The position numbers and the translations under genes were made by a program. 64,000 nt of DNA from Polynucleobacter paneuropaeus (GTDB taxonomy: Bacteria > Pseudomonadota > Gammaproteobacteria > Burkholderiales > Burkholderiaceae), in contig NZ_CP030085.1 in assembly GCF_003261235.1 (NCBI RefSeq), forward strand, positions 849,454-913,453, written 5' to 3'. Under the pieces are notes generated by a model. That model had not been told where the DNA came from. It made no database searches and saw only the letters and a list, made by a program, of their open reading frames with translations. How positions within the stretch are numbered: the first letter of the stretch is position 1; every line of letters begins with the position of its first letter. This document shows, piece by piece, positions 42,293 to 51,336 of the stretch.

Positions 42293-44476
42293 ATGCCTAG
42301 TATTAAGAAGGACAAAACAACATCTTGGCCTGAAGTAACAAAGACCAATCTGGAGTCCTGGAATAAATCGGCTCAAAAATCCGCTCCTAATGGCGATGTT
42401 GATCAATTGGGTTGGCAAACACCCGATGGAATTCATTTAAAGGCTTTGTATACCTCCGCAGATCTTGAAGGCCTTAACTACGCGGATACCTTGCCAGGGT
42501 TTGAGCCATTTGTCCGCGGCCCACAAGCAACGATGTATTCGGTTCGTCCCTGGACAATTCGACAGTACGCGGGATTTTCAACTGCAGAAGAATCCAACGC
42601 TTTTTATCGCAAAGCACTCGATGCCGGCGGCCAAGGTGTATCAGTAGCCTTTGATTTGGCAACCCATCGCGGCTATGACTCTGATCATCCCCGTGTCACA
42701 GGCGATGTGGGCAAAGCAGGTGTGGCAATTGACTCAGTCGAAGATATGAAAATATTGTTTGACGGTATTCCACTGGATAAAGTTTCGGTATCTATGACAA
42801 TGAATGGGGCCGTATTGCCGGTCTTGGCAGGCTATATCGTTGCCGGTGAAGAGCAGGGTGTTAAGCAAGATCAACTATCCGGAACAATTCAGAACGACAT
42901 CCTGAAAGAGTTCATGGTGCGTAATACCTATATCTATCCACCTGAGCCTTCGATGCGCATCATTGGCGACATTATTGAGTACACCGCAAAGTACATGCCC
43001 AAGTTCAACTCGATATCCATTTCGGGTTATCACATGCAAGAGGCAGGCGCTAACCAAGTATTGGAATTGGCATTCACCTTGGCTGATGGTCAGGAGTATG
43101 TAAAGACAGCGCTAGCAAAAGGTTTGGATATCGACGGTTTTGCTGGACGCCTCTCCTTTTTCTTTGCCATTGGCATGAACTTCTATTTAGAGGTTGCTAA
43201 ATTGCGTGCTGCACGGCTCTTGTGGTGGCGCATTATGAAAACCTTCGAGCCGAAGAATCCCAAATCACTGATGCTCCGCACCCATTGCCAGACCTCAGGC
43301 TGGTCATTAACCGAGCAAGATCCCTATAACAACGTAGTCCGTACTACGGTTGAGGCGATGGCGGCAGTGTTTGGTGGCACGCAGTCTTTGCATACCAATT
43401 CCTTTGATGAGGCAATTGCTTTACCCTCTGAGACCTCAAGCCGCATTGCTCGTAATACGCAATTGATTTTGCAAGAAGAGACTCACATTACCAATGTGAT
43501 TGATCCTTGGGCCGGCTCTTACATGATGGAAAACCTCACCCAAGAAATGGCCGATAAGGCTTGGGAGATTATCGAAGAAGTCGAAGCCATGGGCGGCATG
43601 ACCAAAGCAGTTGAAAGTGGTTGGGCCAAGCTGAAGATTGAAGCTGCTGCTGCAGAAAAGCAGGCCAAGATTGATTCAGGTTCAGATGTCATTGTGGGCG
43701 TGAATAAATACAAGCTTGCTAAAGAAGACTTGGTCGATGTATTGATGATCGACAACGATAAGGTGCGTGATAGTCAGATCGCTCGCTTAAAAAATATCAA
43801 AGCCAAACGTGATCAGAAACAGGTCGATTTGGCACTTGATGCTTTAACCAAAGCCGCAGAAGAGAACACCGGTAATTTACTAGGATTAGCTGTGGATGCA
43901 ATTCGTTTGCGCGCCACGGTCGGTGAAGTCTCAGACGCATTAGAGAAAGTTTACGGGCGCCATCGCGCCGATACGCAAAAGGTGACCGGAGTGTATGCAG
44001 CTGCTTATGACTCAGCCGAGGGCTGGGAAAAACTCAAAGTAGAAATCGCGGATTTCGCTAAAGACTTTGGCCGTCGTCCTCGAGTGATGATTGCGAAATT
44101 GGGTCAGGATGGTCATGATCGTGGCGCCAAGGTAGTCGCTACAGCCTTCGCTGATTTAGGTTTTGATGTTGATATTGGCCCCTTGTTTCAGACGCCAGAA
44201 GAGTGTGCCCGTCAAGCCATCGAGAATGATGTACACGCCTTAGGGATCTCCACTTTGGCTGCCGGCCATAAAACTTTGGTGCCTGCAATTATTCAAGAGC
44301 TTAAGAAGCAGGGCGCTGATGACATCATCGTGTTTGTGGGTGGCGTTATTCCTCGCCAAGACTATGAGTTCCTGTTCGAAGCGGGCGTGAAGGGTATCTA
44401 TGGACCCGGAACACCGATACCAGCTTCAGCAAAAGACGTGCTAGAGCAAATTCGGAAACAGGTTAATCCTAGTTAA
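42293..44476 (+). CDS. scpA: Methylmalonyl-CoA mutase (single polypeptide)
   Basis: Adenosylcobalamin enzyme that converts (R)-methylmalonyl-CoA to succinyl-CoA. The N-terminal TIM barrel contains PWTIRQYAGFSTAEESNAFY, substrate-binding VSVAFDLATHRGYDSDHPRV, and the C-terminal cobalamin-binding domain (from about 597) has KLGQDGHDRGAKVVA with the DxHxxG motif. Length 727 is typical of the homodimeric form (E. coli Sbm/ScpA). The start ATG at 42293 has a good GGGAG site. meaB follows by 18 bases. Confidence 0.97.
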   Translation: MPSIKKDKTTSWPEVTKTNLESWNKSAQKSAPNGDVDQLGWQTPDGIHLKALYTSADLEGLNYADTLPGFEPFVRGPQATMYSVRPWTIRQYAGFSTAEESNAFYRKALDAGGQGVSVAFDLATHRGYDSDHPRVTGDVGKAGVAIDSVEDMKILFDGIPLDKVSVSMTMNGAVLPVLAGYIVAGEEQGVKQDQLSGTIQNDILKEFMVRNTYIYPPEPSMRIIGDIIEYTAKYMPKFNSISISGYHMQEAGANQVLELAFTLADGQEYVKTALAKGLDIDGFAGRLSFFFAIGMNFYLEVAKLRAARLLWWRIMKTFEPKNPKSLMLRTHCQTSGWSLTEQDPYNNVVRTTVEAMAAVFGGTQSLHTNSFDEAIALPSETSSRIARNTQLILQEETHITNVIDPWAGSYMMENLTQEMADKAWEIIEEVEAMGGMTKAVESGWAKLKIEAAAAEKQAKIDSGSDVIVGVNKYKLAKEDLVDVLMIDNDKVRDSQIARLKNIKAKRDQKQVDLALDALTKAAEENTGNLLGLAVDAIRLRATVGEVSDALEKVYGRHRADTQKVTGVYAAAYDSAEGWEKLKVEIADFAKDFGRRPRVMIAKLGQDGHDRGAKVVATAFADLGFDVDIGPLFQTPEECARQAIENDVHALGISTLAAGHKTLVPAIIQELKKQGADDIIVFVGGVIPRQDYEFLFEAGVKGIYGPGTPIPASAKDVLEQIRKQVNPS

Positions 44477-44494
44477 GTCTAGGATTCCAAGTTC

Positions 44495-45520
44495 ATGATG
44501 AATCCCGCTGATCAATCCTTGTTTGAGGATCTCACTGGTAAACCATCGCCAGCGCAACGTCGTGCCCTGGCGAAGATCATCACTCTTCTAGAGTCTACGC
44601 GCTCAGATCACCGTACGCGCGCAGACGAACTACTTAACGCATTACTTCCTAAAACTGGCAAGTCCTTTCGTTTAGGTATCTCAGGTGTGCCAGGGGTTGG
44701 TAAATCGACTTTAATTGAAACCCTAGGTCTGTATTTAATCAATAAAGGACACCGCGTTGCGGTCTTGGCAATTGATCCCTCATCGAGCATCTCGGGCGGT
44801 TCGATTCTGGGCGATAAGACACGCATGGAACGCCTATCCGTTCATGAGCATGCCTTTATCCGTCCAAGCCCATCATCGGGGACTCTAGGTGGTGTTGCAG
44901 AAAAAACCCGTGAAGCCCTTTTGGTTGCAGAAGCGGCTGGTCACGATATCGTGATCGTTGAAACAGTGGGTGTAGGTCAAAGTGAGATTGCAGTAGCGGG
45001 TATGACAGATTTATTTCTCTTGCTCCAGCTTCCCAATGCAGGCGATGACCTCCAGGCTATTAAAAAAGGCGTAATGGAGCTAGCAGATCTGATTGTGATT
45101 AATAAAGCCGATATCGATCCTAATGCTGCAATGAGAGCGCAAGCTTTTATTACCAGCTCTTTGCGGTTGTTGGGATTTCAGGGCAATCCAGACCATGCGA
45201 CCCATCAGCAGGATTATTGGCATCCGATTGTGATGAGTTTAAGCGCTCTCAATGGTCAAGGGATTCCAGAACTCTGGGAGAGCATTCTTCATTTTCAAAA
45301 ATTACAGATCGCCAATGGAAGACTGCAAGAGCGTCGCAAACAACAGGCAGGCTCCTGGATGTGGGAGCGCATCGACGCTGGACTTAAGCACGCCTTCCGC
45401 AACCATCCCGAAGTTCAAGCGCTATTACCTAGATTAAGCGCCGAGGTGAATGCAGGAACGATGGCTGCCTCCGTAGCGGCCCGTCGCTTACTTGAAGCTA
45501 TGGGACACGAATTTTTCTAA
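44495..45520 (+). CDS. meaB: Methylmalonyl-CoA mutase-associated GTPase MeaB
   Basis: P-loop GTPase that loads and protects cobalamin in the mutase. Motifs: GVPGVGKSTLIETLG (Walker A), AIDPSSSISGGSILGDKTRM, VETVGVGQSEIAVAGM (Walker B region), and NKAD (VINKADIDPNA). 341 residues, equal to the ArgK/MeaB family; argK is the old name. It is between the mutase and the carboxylase beta gene in one operon. Confidence 0.96.
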   Translation: MMNPADQSLFEDLTGKPSPAQRRALAKIITLLESTRSDHRTRADELLNALLPKTGKSFRLGISGVPGVGKSTLIETLGLYLINKGHRVAVLAIDPSSSISGGSILGDKTRMERLSVHEHAFIRPSPSSGTLGGVAEKTREALLVAEAAGHDIVIVETVGVGQSEIAVAGMTDLFLLLQLPNAGDDLQAIKKGVMELADLIVINKADIDPNAAMRAQAFITSSLRLLGFQGNPDHATHQQDYWHPIVMSLSALNGQGIPELWESILHFQKLQIANGRLQERRKQQAGSWMWERIDAGLKHAFRNHPEVQALLPRLSAEVNAGTMAASVAARRLLEAMGHEFF

Positions 45521-45529
45521 GGAAATATT

Positions 45530-47062
45530 ATGAAAGAAATCATTCAACAGCTCGAAGATAAGCGTGAGCTAGCAAGACTTGGGGGCGGTCAAAAAAGAAT
45601 TCAAGCACAGCATGCTAAGGGAAAGCTCACCGCTCGCGAACGAATTGAACTGCTACTGGATGCGGGCTCTTTTGAAGAGTGGGACATGTTTGTTGAGCAT
45701 CGTTGCCATGATTTTGGGATGGATGAACAAACCGTGCCTGGTGATGGTGTGGTGACTGGTTACGGCATGATTAATGGCCGCTTGGTATTTGTTTTTTCGC
45801 AAGACTTCACAGTTCTAGGCGGATCACTTTCAGAAGCCCATGCAGAAAAAATCTGCAAGATCATGGATCAAGCACTTAAAGTCGGCGCTCCAGTAATTGG
45901 TTTGAACGATTCTGGTGGGGCACGAATTCAGGAAGGTGTTGCCTCTTTAGGTGGCTATGCAGAAATCTTTCAGCGCAATGTCACAGCCTCAGGCGTGATA
46001 CCGCAAATCTCCTTAATCATGGGTCCATCTGCTGGTGGCGCAGTCTATTCACCAGCGCTGACTGACTTTATCTTTATGGTCAAAGACAGTTCGTATATGT
46101 TTGTGACGGGTCCCGAGGTTGTGAAGACAGTAACGCATGAAGATGTAAGCGCAGAAGAGCTTGGCGGTGCAGTAACGCATTCCACAGTATCTGGGGTGTG
46201 TGATCTTGCATTTGAGAATGACGTAGAAGCAATCATGATGCTTAGACGGTTCTTTAACTACTTACCGCTCTCGAACCGTGAGAAACCCCCAGTAGTCCGT
46301 ATTCCAAATCGACACGAAGAGCCTGATTATTCATTAGATACTTTAGTGCCATCAAATCCAAATCAACCTTATGACATCAAAGAGCTGATTCATAAAATGG
46401 TCGACGATAGCGAATTCTTTGAACTTCAGCCTGACTTTGCCAAGAATATTATTATTGGCTTTGCACGCATTGAAGGTTCAACCGTCGGCATTGTTGCCAA
46501 TCAGCCACTGGTTCTTGCTGGCTGTCTCGATATCAAAGCCTCTATCAAAGCAGCCCGTTTTGTGCGCTTTTGTGATGCCTTTAATATTCCAGTGGTGACA
46601 TTAGTGGATGTGCCAGGATTCATGCCAGGGACAGCGCAAGAGTACGGCGGGATCATTAAACATGGCGCAAAGTTACTGTATGCCTATGCTGATTGCACAG
46701 TGCCGAAAGTGACCTTAATTACACGTAAAGCCTATGGCGGTGCCTATGACGTAATGGCGTCAAAACATTTGAGGGGCGATGTCAATTTTGCATGGCCATC
46801 GGCAGAAATTGCCGTAATGGGTCCCAAGGGAGCTGTAGAGATTATTTTCCGTGAAGAAAAGTCTGATTCCACCAAAATAACTGCGCGCGAAGCAGAATAC
46901 AAAGCCAAGTTTGCCAATCCATTTGTTGCAGGTCGGCGCGGCTACATTGACGATGTGATCTTGCCGCATGAGACGCGCAAACGCATTGCACGATCTTTGG
47001 CAATGTTGAAAGACAAAGAATTAAAGAACCCCGCTCGTAAGCACGGCAATATCCCTCTGTAA
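45530..47062 (+). CDS. pccB: Propionyl-CoA carboxylase beta subunit
   Basis: Carboxyltransferase of an acyl-CoA carboxylase; with the alpha subunit it forms (S)-methylmalonyl-CoA from propionyl-CoA. Motifs: IGLNDSGGARIQEGVASLGGYAEIF and IMGPSAGGAVYSPALTDF in the N-terminal half, and VDVPGFMPGTAQEYGGIIKHGAKLL, LITRKAYGGAYDVM in the second half. 510 residues. The context with mutase and MeaB favours propionyl-CoA over acetyl-CoA. 12 bases to pccA. Confidence 0.95.
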   Translation: MKEIIQQLEDKRELARLGGGQKRIQAQHAKGKLTARERIELLLDAGSFEEWDMFVEHRCHDFGMDEQTVPGDGVVTGYGMINGRLVFVFSQDFTVLGGSLSEAHAEKICKIMDQALKVGAPVIGLNDSGGARIQEGVASLGGYAEIFQRNVTASGVIPQISLIMGPSAGGAVYSPALTDFIFMVKDSSYMFVTGPEVVKTVTHEDVSAEELGGAVTHSTVSGVCDLAFENDVEAIMMLRRFFNYLPLSNREKPPVVRIPNRHEEPDYSLDTLVPSNPNQPYDIKELIHKMVDDSEFFELQPDFAKNIIIGFARIEGSTVGIVANQPLVLAGCLDIKASIKAARFVRFCDAFNIPVVTLVDVPGFMPGTAQEYGGIIKHGAKLLYAYADCTVPKVTLITRKAYGGAYDVMASKHLRGDVNFAWPSAEIAVMGPKGAVEIIFREEKSDSTKITAREAEYKAKFANPFVAGRRGYIDDVILPHETRKRIARSLAMLKDKELKNPARKHGNIPL

Positions 47063-47073
47063 GGCGGCTGACT

Positions 47074-49110
47074 ATGACAAGCAAAATGTTTAAGAAAATT
47101 CTGATTGCAAACCGCGGTGAAATCGCTTGCCGTGTGATTAAAACGGCTCAAAAGATGGGCATCAAGACGGTCGCTGTCTATTCAGAGGCTGATAAAGAGG
47201 CTCGACACGTGCAGATGGCTGATGAATCAGTCTGTATCGGGCCTGCACCATCGCGTGAATCGTACCTAGTCATGGATCGCATCATTCAAGCCTGCAAAGA
47301 TACAGGGGCAGAAGCAGTTCATCCTGGCTATGGCTTCTTATCTGAAAACGAACTGTTTGCCAAGCGTTGTGAAGAAGAAGGCATCGTCTTTATTGGCCCT
47401 AAACATCAATCCATCGCAGCAATGGGGGATAAGATTGCCTCCAAGAAGCTAGCGCTCGAAGCTAAAGTCAATACGATTCCTGGACATAACGAGGCAATTG
47501 CCACAACTGAAGAGGCGGTAAAGATTGCTCAGGGTATAGGATACCCAGTCATGATTAAAGCTTCTGCAGGTGGCGGGGGCAAAGGCTTGCGGGTTGCATT
47601 CAATGACAAAGAGGCTGCTGAGGGTTTTGCTGCTTGCAAAACAGAGGCAATGAGCAGCTTTGGTGACGACCGCATCTTCATTGAAAAATTTGTTGAAGGC
47701 CCACGCCATATTGAGATCCAAGTTTTAGGGGATGCGCACGGCAATATAGTTTATTTGGGCGAACGGGATTGCTCGATCCAAAGACGCCACCAAAAGGTGA
47801 TTGAAGAGGCGCCATCGCCATTTATCGATCCTGCGACCCGCAAAGCAATGGGCGAGCAAGCCGTAGCTTTAGCCAAGGCTGTGAACTATCAATCAGCCGG
47901 TACGGTTGAGTTTGTGGTGGGCAAAGACAATTCTTTCTACTTCCTTGAAATGAATACTCGACTGCAAGTGGAACATCCGGTCACAGAAGGTATTACAGGC
48001 CTTGACCTCGTTGAGCAGATGATTCGGGTTGCCGCTGGAGAAAAGCTGGCATTTAAGCAGGAAGACGTCAAACTTGATGGTTGGTCAATGGAATGCCGCA
48101 TCAATGCTGACGATCCATTCCGCAACTTTTTGCCTTCTACCGGTCGCCTGGTTAAATACCGCCCTCCAGCAGAGCAGGACGGTGTTCGTGTCGATACAGG
48201 TGTTTACGAGGGTGGTGAAATTCCGATGTATTACGACTCGATGATTGCCAAATTGATCGTTCATGGCAAAGACCGAGCAGAAGTCATTCAAAAGATGCGT
48301 GATGCTCTGAATAACTTCGTGATTCGAGGCATTCATTCAAATGTTCCTTTTCAGGCTGCTTTATTGCAACACCCTCGTTTCGTATCAGGCGATTTCACAA
48401 CAGGGTTTATTGCAGAAGAGTATCCACAGGGATTTAAGAAAGATTCCGTTCAGCCTGCTGATCCAAACAGATTAGCAGCTTTGGCTGCATTCATGCGCTA
48501 CCGTTATCTTGAGCATATCAAGCTGATTGACGGCCAATTAGCTGGTCATGAGATGGTGATTGCAAAACAATTTGTCATTGTTAGTAGCAAACGGGTCGGT
48601 GCTAGCGAGGATCCATATGAGTTACCAGCCCGTATTGAGTTAAAGCAAGGTGTCTACTCCGTCTATATTGATGCGGCTGATGGTTTGAGTCGTTACGATA
48701 TTGAAAGCACTTGGCGTCCAGGCGATATTACTTTGCACGCCAGAATCAATGGCACCAGCAAGATTACTGCTCAAGTAGAACGTCGTGGCGTTAAATACTA
48801 TCTTGTTCTAGACGGTGCTCAATATGACTGCATGGTTCTGAGTCCCTTGGGCGCTGAATTACAGCGCCGCATGCCTGTTAAGTTGCCGCCAGATACTTCT
48901 AAATTGGTTTTATCCCCAATGCCTGGCTTATTAACGAAGATTTTTGTCAAAGCCGGTGAAAGTGTCACGGCTGGCCAAAAACTAGCAGCAATAGAAGCGA
49001 TGAAGATGGAGAATACCCTTAGTGCAGTGCAAGATGGAATCATCTCTGAGATTTGTGCCAAAGAGGGTGATAGTTTGACAGTTGATCAACTTATTATTCG
49101 TTTTCAATAA
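47074..49110 (+). CDS. pccA: Propionyl-CoA carboxylase alpha subunit (biotin carboxylase plus BCCP)
   Basis: 678 residues: biotin carboxylase (1-450, KILIANRGEIACRV, GGGGKGLRVA ATP-grasp loop, EMNTRLQVEHPVTE), a central BT-type domain (500-590), and a biotinyl domain with AIEAMKMENTLSA at the end, where the Lys of MKM carries biotin. Start at 47074 (MTSKMFKKILIANRG) has AAGG upstream; 47086 is an alternative. Needs the beta subunit and a biotin ligase (not in window). Confidence 0.96.
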   Translation: MTSKMFKKILIANRGEIACRVIKTAQKMGIKTVAVYSEADKEARHVQMADESVCIGPAPSRESYLVMDRIIQACKDTGAEAVHPGYGFLSENELFAKRCEEEGIVFIGPKHQSIAAMGDKIASKKLALEAKVNTIPGHNEAIATTEEAVKIAQGIGYPVMIKASAGGGGKGLRVAFNDKEAAEGFAACKTEAMSSFGDDRIFIEKFVEGPRHIEIQVLGDAHGNIVYLGERDCSIQRRHQKVIEEAPSPFIDPATRKAMGEQAVALAKAVNYQSAGTVEFVVGKDNSFYFLEMNTRLQVEHPVTEGITGLDLVEQMIRVAAGEKLAFKQEDVKLDGWSMECRINADDPFRNFLPSTGRLVKYRPPAEQDGVRVDTGVYEGGEIPMYYDSMIAKLIVHGKDRAEVIQKMRDALNNFVIRGIHSNVPFQAALLQHPRFVSGDFTTGFIAEEYPQGFKKDSVQPADPNRLAALAAFMRYRYLEHIKLIDGQLAGHEMVIAKQFVIVSSKRVGASEDPYELPARIELKQGVYSVYIDAADGLSRYDIESTWRPGDITLHARINGTSKITAQVERRGVKYYLVLDGAQYDCMVLSPLGAELQRRMPVKLPPDTSKLVLSPMPGLLTKIFVKAGESVTAGQKLAAIEAMKMENTLSAVQDGIISEICAKEGDSLTVDQLIIRFQ

Positions 49111-49119
49111 GAGTACACC

Positions 49120-49584
49120 ATGTCAAAGCCTTTTCGGATTCTTGGTATTCAACAAATTGCGATCGGTGGAGAGAGCAAAGACCGCCTTCGTAAACTGTGG
49201 ATTGACTTATTGGGTTTTGAATATCTCAGCACTTTCGTTTCAGAGCGGGAAAATGTAGATGAGGATATCTGTGCAATCGGCACTGGGGCCCATCAAGTTG
49301 AAGTCGATCTCATGCAACCCTTTGACGTCGATAAAAAACCTGCTGTTCATCAAACGCCATTGAATCATATTGGCTTATGGGTCGATGATTTACCTAAAGC
49401 AGTCGAATGGTTAACCGCCCACGGTATGCGCTTTGCTCCTGGCGGTATTCGTAAGGGGGCTGCCGGTCATGACATTACCTTTATCCACCCTAAAGGCAAT
49501 GAAGAATTTCCCTTTGGTGGTGAAGGTGTTCTAATTGAATTAGTGCAAGCCCCAGCGGATATCATTCGCGGCTTGAGTCATTAG
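49120..49584 (+). CDS. VOC-family protein, candidate methylmalonyl-CoA epimerase
   Basis: 154 residues of glyoxalase/epimerase fold with two beta-alpha modules: IQQIAIGGESKDRLRKLWID and LNHIGLWVDDLPKAVEWLTAHG. The second module has the metal His (LNHIGL) and the late Glu (VLIELVQAPA). In the first module the usual His of the family (…HIGIAV-like) is Gln (GIQQIAI). It is the last gene of the propionate operon, exactly where the epimerase is needed to convert (S)- to (R)-methylmalonyl-CoA. Function inferred from position. Confidence 0.75.
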   Translation: MSKPFRILGIQQIAIGGESKDRLRKLWIDLLGFEYLSTFVSERENVDEDICAIGTGAHQVEVDLMQPFDVDKKPAVHQTPLNHIGLWVDDLPKAVEWLTAHGMRFAPGGIRKGAAGHDITFIHPKGNEEFPFGGEGVLIELVQAPADIIRGLSH

Positions 49585-49605
49585 ATATTTCCTCATAGGC
49601 TTAGT

Positions 49606-50316
49606 TTGGCGCGTTTACTTGCAATTGATACTTCATCTTCATGGTGTTCAGTAGCCCTTAGCGCGGGGACTGCTAAGCCATTATTTCGTCACGAAAAATT
49701 ATCTGCAACTGCTAGCCAGAATCTTTTGCCTTGGATTGAAGCGCTCTTACAGGAAGCAGAAATTGATCTTCAAGATCTAGATGCCATTGCTGTTGGTGTT
49801 GGTCCTGGTGCCTTTACCGGCGTGCGCTTAGGAGTGGCTGTTACGCAAGGTCTTGCGCTAAGTGCGAATCTACCCGTAATCCCTGTCATCAGTCTGGATG
49901 CGATCGCAGCGCAATTTAGCCATAAAGATCAAGCCAACAGCTCTGCAAAAAATCTCGTGGTAGCGATAGATGCAAGGATGGATGAGGTTTATTGGGCACA
50001 GTATCAATTGCAATTAAATGCATTTCCAAAGCGCATCTCCGAAGTCAAGCTAAGCTCACCAGAGACGGTAGACTTTAGTGAAGCTGATGTTGTGATTGGT
50101 AGTGCGATTGTAGAGTTCGGCAATCGATTGGCAATTCCCAAGACCACAATTCAGAATGCGCAAATCGGCATTCATTCGCTTGGAGTTCTCATGCTTGCTC
50201 AGAGCATGTGGGATCAAGACTTACAAATCTCGGTTGATCGTTTAGAGCCTCTTTATATACGCAATAAAGTCGCATTCACTACTGAAGAGCGCTTACAAAA
50301 CACCCTGGTCAAATAA
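49606..50316 (+). CDS. tsaB: tRNA threonylcarbamoyladenosine synthesis protein TsaB
   Basis: Partner of TsaD in t6A37 formation of ANN-decoding tRNAs; an ASKHA-fold protein without ATPase activity. Start TTG at 49606 gives MARLLAIDTSSSWCSVAL, the usual start; VGVGPGAFTGVRLGVAVTQGLAL follows at about 62-84. 236 residues. It overlaps rimI as TAATG. tsaB-rimI neighbours are widespread. Confidence 0.94.
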   Translation: MARLLAIDTSSSWCSVALSAGTAKPLFRHEKLSATASQNLLPWIEALLQEAEIDLQDLDAIAVGVGPGAFTGVRLGVAVTQGLALSANLPVIPVISLDAIAAQFSHKDQANSSAKNLVVAIDARMDEVYWAQYQLQLNAFPKRISEVKLSSPETVDFSEADVVIGSAIVEFGNRLAIPKTTIQNAQIGIHSLGVLMLAQSMWDQDLQISVDRLEPLYIRNKVAFTTEERLQNTLVK

Positions 50317-50828
50317 TGGCGGATGCAGCTGAGCTGGCTTTTTTGCCGATGCAGAGTGGTGACCTAGACGCAGTTCTGTCTATAGAGCAGATTTCTCATG
50401 CACACCCTTGGACCAAAGGGAACTTCAATGACTCTTTAGCAGCGGGTCATTGGGCTTATTGCATACGCCCCGAGCCAAAGGATGCGGAGCCTGGCTCTTA
50501 TTTGGATCCACAAGTTTTATGGGCCTATTGCGTTCTCTACCCGGCCGTAGATGAATTACATCTCCTCAATATCACTGTAGCACCTAAATTGCGTCGCCTC
50601 GGGATTGCAGCCAGAATCATGAGGGCTATTGAAGGAGTTGCAGCTAGTCGCCAAATGCCTCGCATTATTCTTGAGGTGCGACCATCCAATATCCCAGCTA
50701 TTACCCTGTATGAGAGTTTGGGATATGAAAAGATTGGGGTACGTAAAGATTATTACCCAGCTGATCAGGCGAGCGGCCAACGAGAAGATGCACAGGTGAT
50801 GGCTAAATCCATTAACCTATCGGCATGA
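50316..50828 (+). CDS. rimI: Ribosomal protein S18 alanine N-acetyltransferase RimI
   Basis: GNAT acetyltransferase, 170 residues: HLLNITVAPKLRRLGIAARIM is the acetyl-CoA-binding loop (RxxGxA) and the C-terminal YESLGYEKIGVRKDYYP is typical of RimI. Modifies the N-terminus of S18. Overlaps tsaB (TAATG) and the next gene (ATGA), so three genes are coupled. Confidence 0.93.
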   Translation: MADAAELAFLPMQSGDLDAVLSIEQISHAHPWTKGNFNDSLAAGHWAYCIRPEPKDAEPGSYLDPQVLWAYCVLYPAVDELHLLNITVAPKLRRLGIAARIMRAIEGVAASRQMPRIILEVRPSNIPAITLYESLGYEKIGVRKDYYPADQASGQREDAQVMAKSINLSA

Positions 50829-51334
50829 ACACAGTCAACAATTCCAATTCAGCCATTCTTAAAGAGATGGGTATTTCTGAATGGGTTTCTAAAGACGCCA
50901 TGCCATTGGCTTCCACTGAGGCACCCTTAGATTCTTCTGCTCAGAGCAAACCAAGGGGAACTTGGTGGTTCTTCGGCAGTAAGCCTAAGGGCGAGGCAGA
51001 AGCGCTCTTTCAGAATTTGATCCGCGTCTTGGGCTTACGCACTGATGAATGGCTGTGGCAAGAACCCGTTAATAAAAGCAAGCTTGCTAAGCCTGATAAT
51101 GCTTTGCCGATAGTCTCAATTGCCTTTGGTGGTCAAGCAGTGCAGGCTATGACTGGTGAAAGAGATACTTTGGATGAGCTACGAGAGACAATTTTGGAGC
51201 TCAGTATTGAAGGTCTGGAAGAGATTCCTTTGATACCATCTTTTACTTTAGAGCATTACATTTCTAAACCACAAGATAAGCGATTGTTATGGCAGGATCT
51301 TTTGCTCGCCAAATCGGTACTACAAAGTCTATAG
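50825..51334 (+). CDS. Degenerate uracil-DNA glycosylase-like / HolD (psi)-like protein
   Basis: 169 residues. The N-terminus (AILKEMGISEWVSKD) resembles the start of E. coli HolD, psi subunit of the clamp loader, which binds SSB and chi. The rest resembles family 4 UDG: WWFFGSKPKGEAEALF, IVSIAFGGQAVQAMTGERD and IPSFTLEHYISKPQDKRLLWQDLLL match GEAPGxxE, the GRFAAQALLG-like strand and the HPSYLLRNPxxKRxxWxDL tail. But the catalytic acidic/His residues and the Fe-S Cys are missing (no Cys at all). It is coupled to rimI. Most likely not an active glycosylase; a HolD-like role is inferred. Confidence 0.6.
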   Translation: MNTVNNSNSAILKEMGISEWVSKDAMPLASTEAPLDSSAQSKPRGTWWFFGSKPKGEAEALFQNLIRVLGLRTDEWLWQEPVNKSKLAKPDNALPIVSIAFGGQAVQAMTGERDTLDELRETILELSIEGLEEIPLIPSFTLEHYISKPQDKRLLWQDLLLAKSVLQSL

Positions 51335-51336
51335 AC

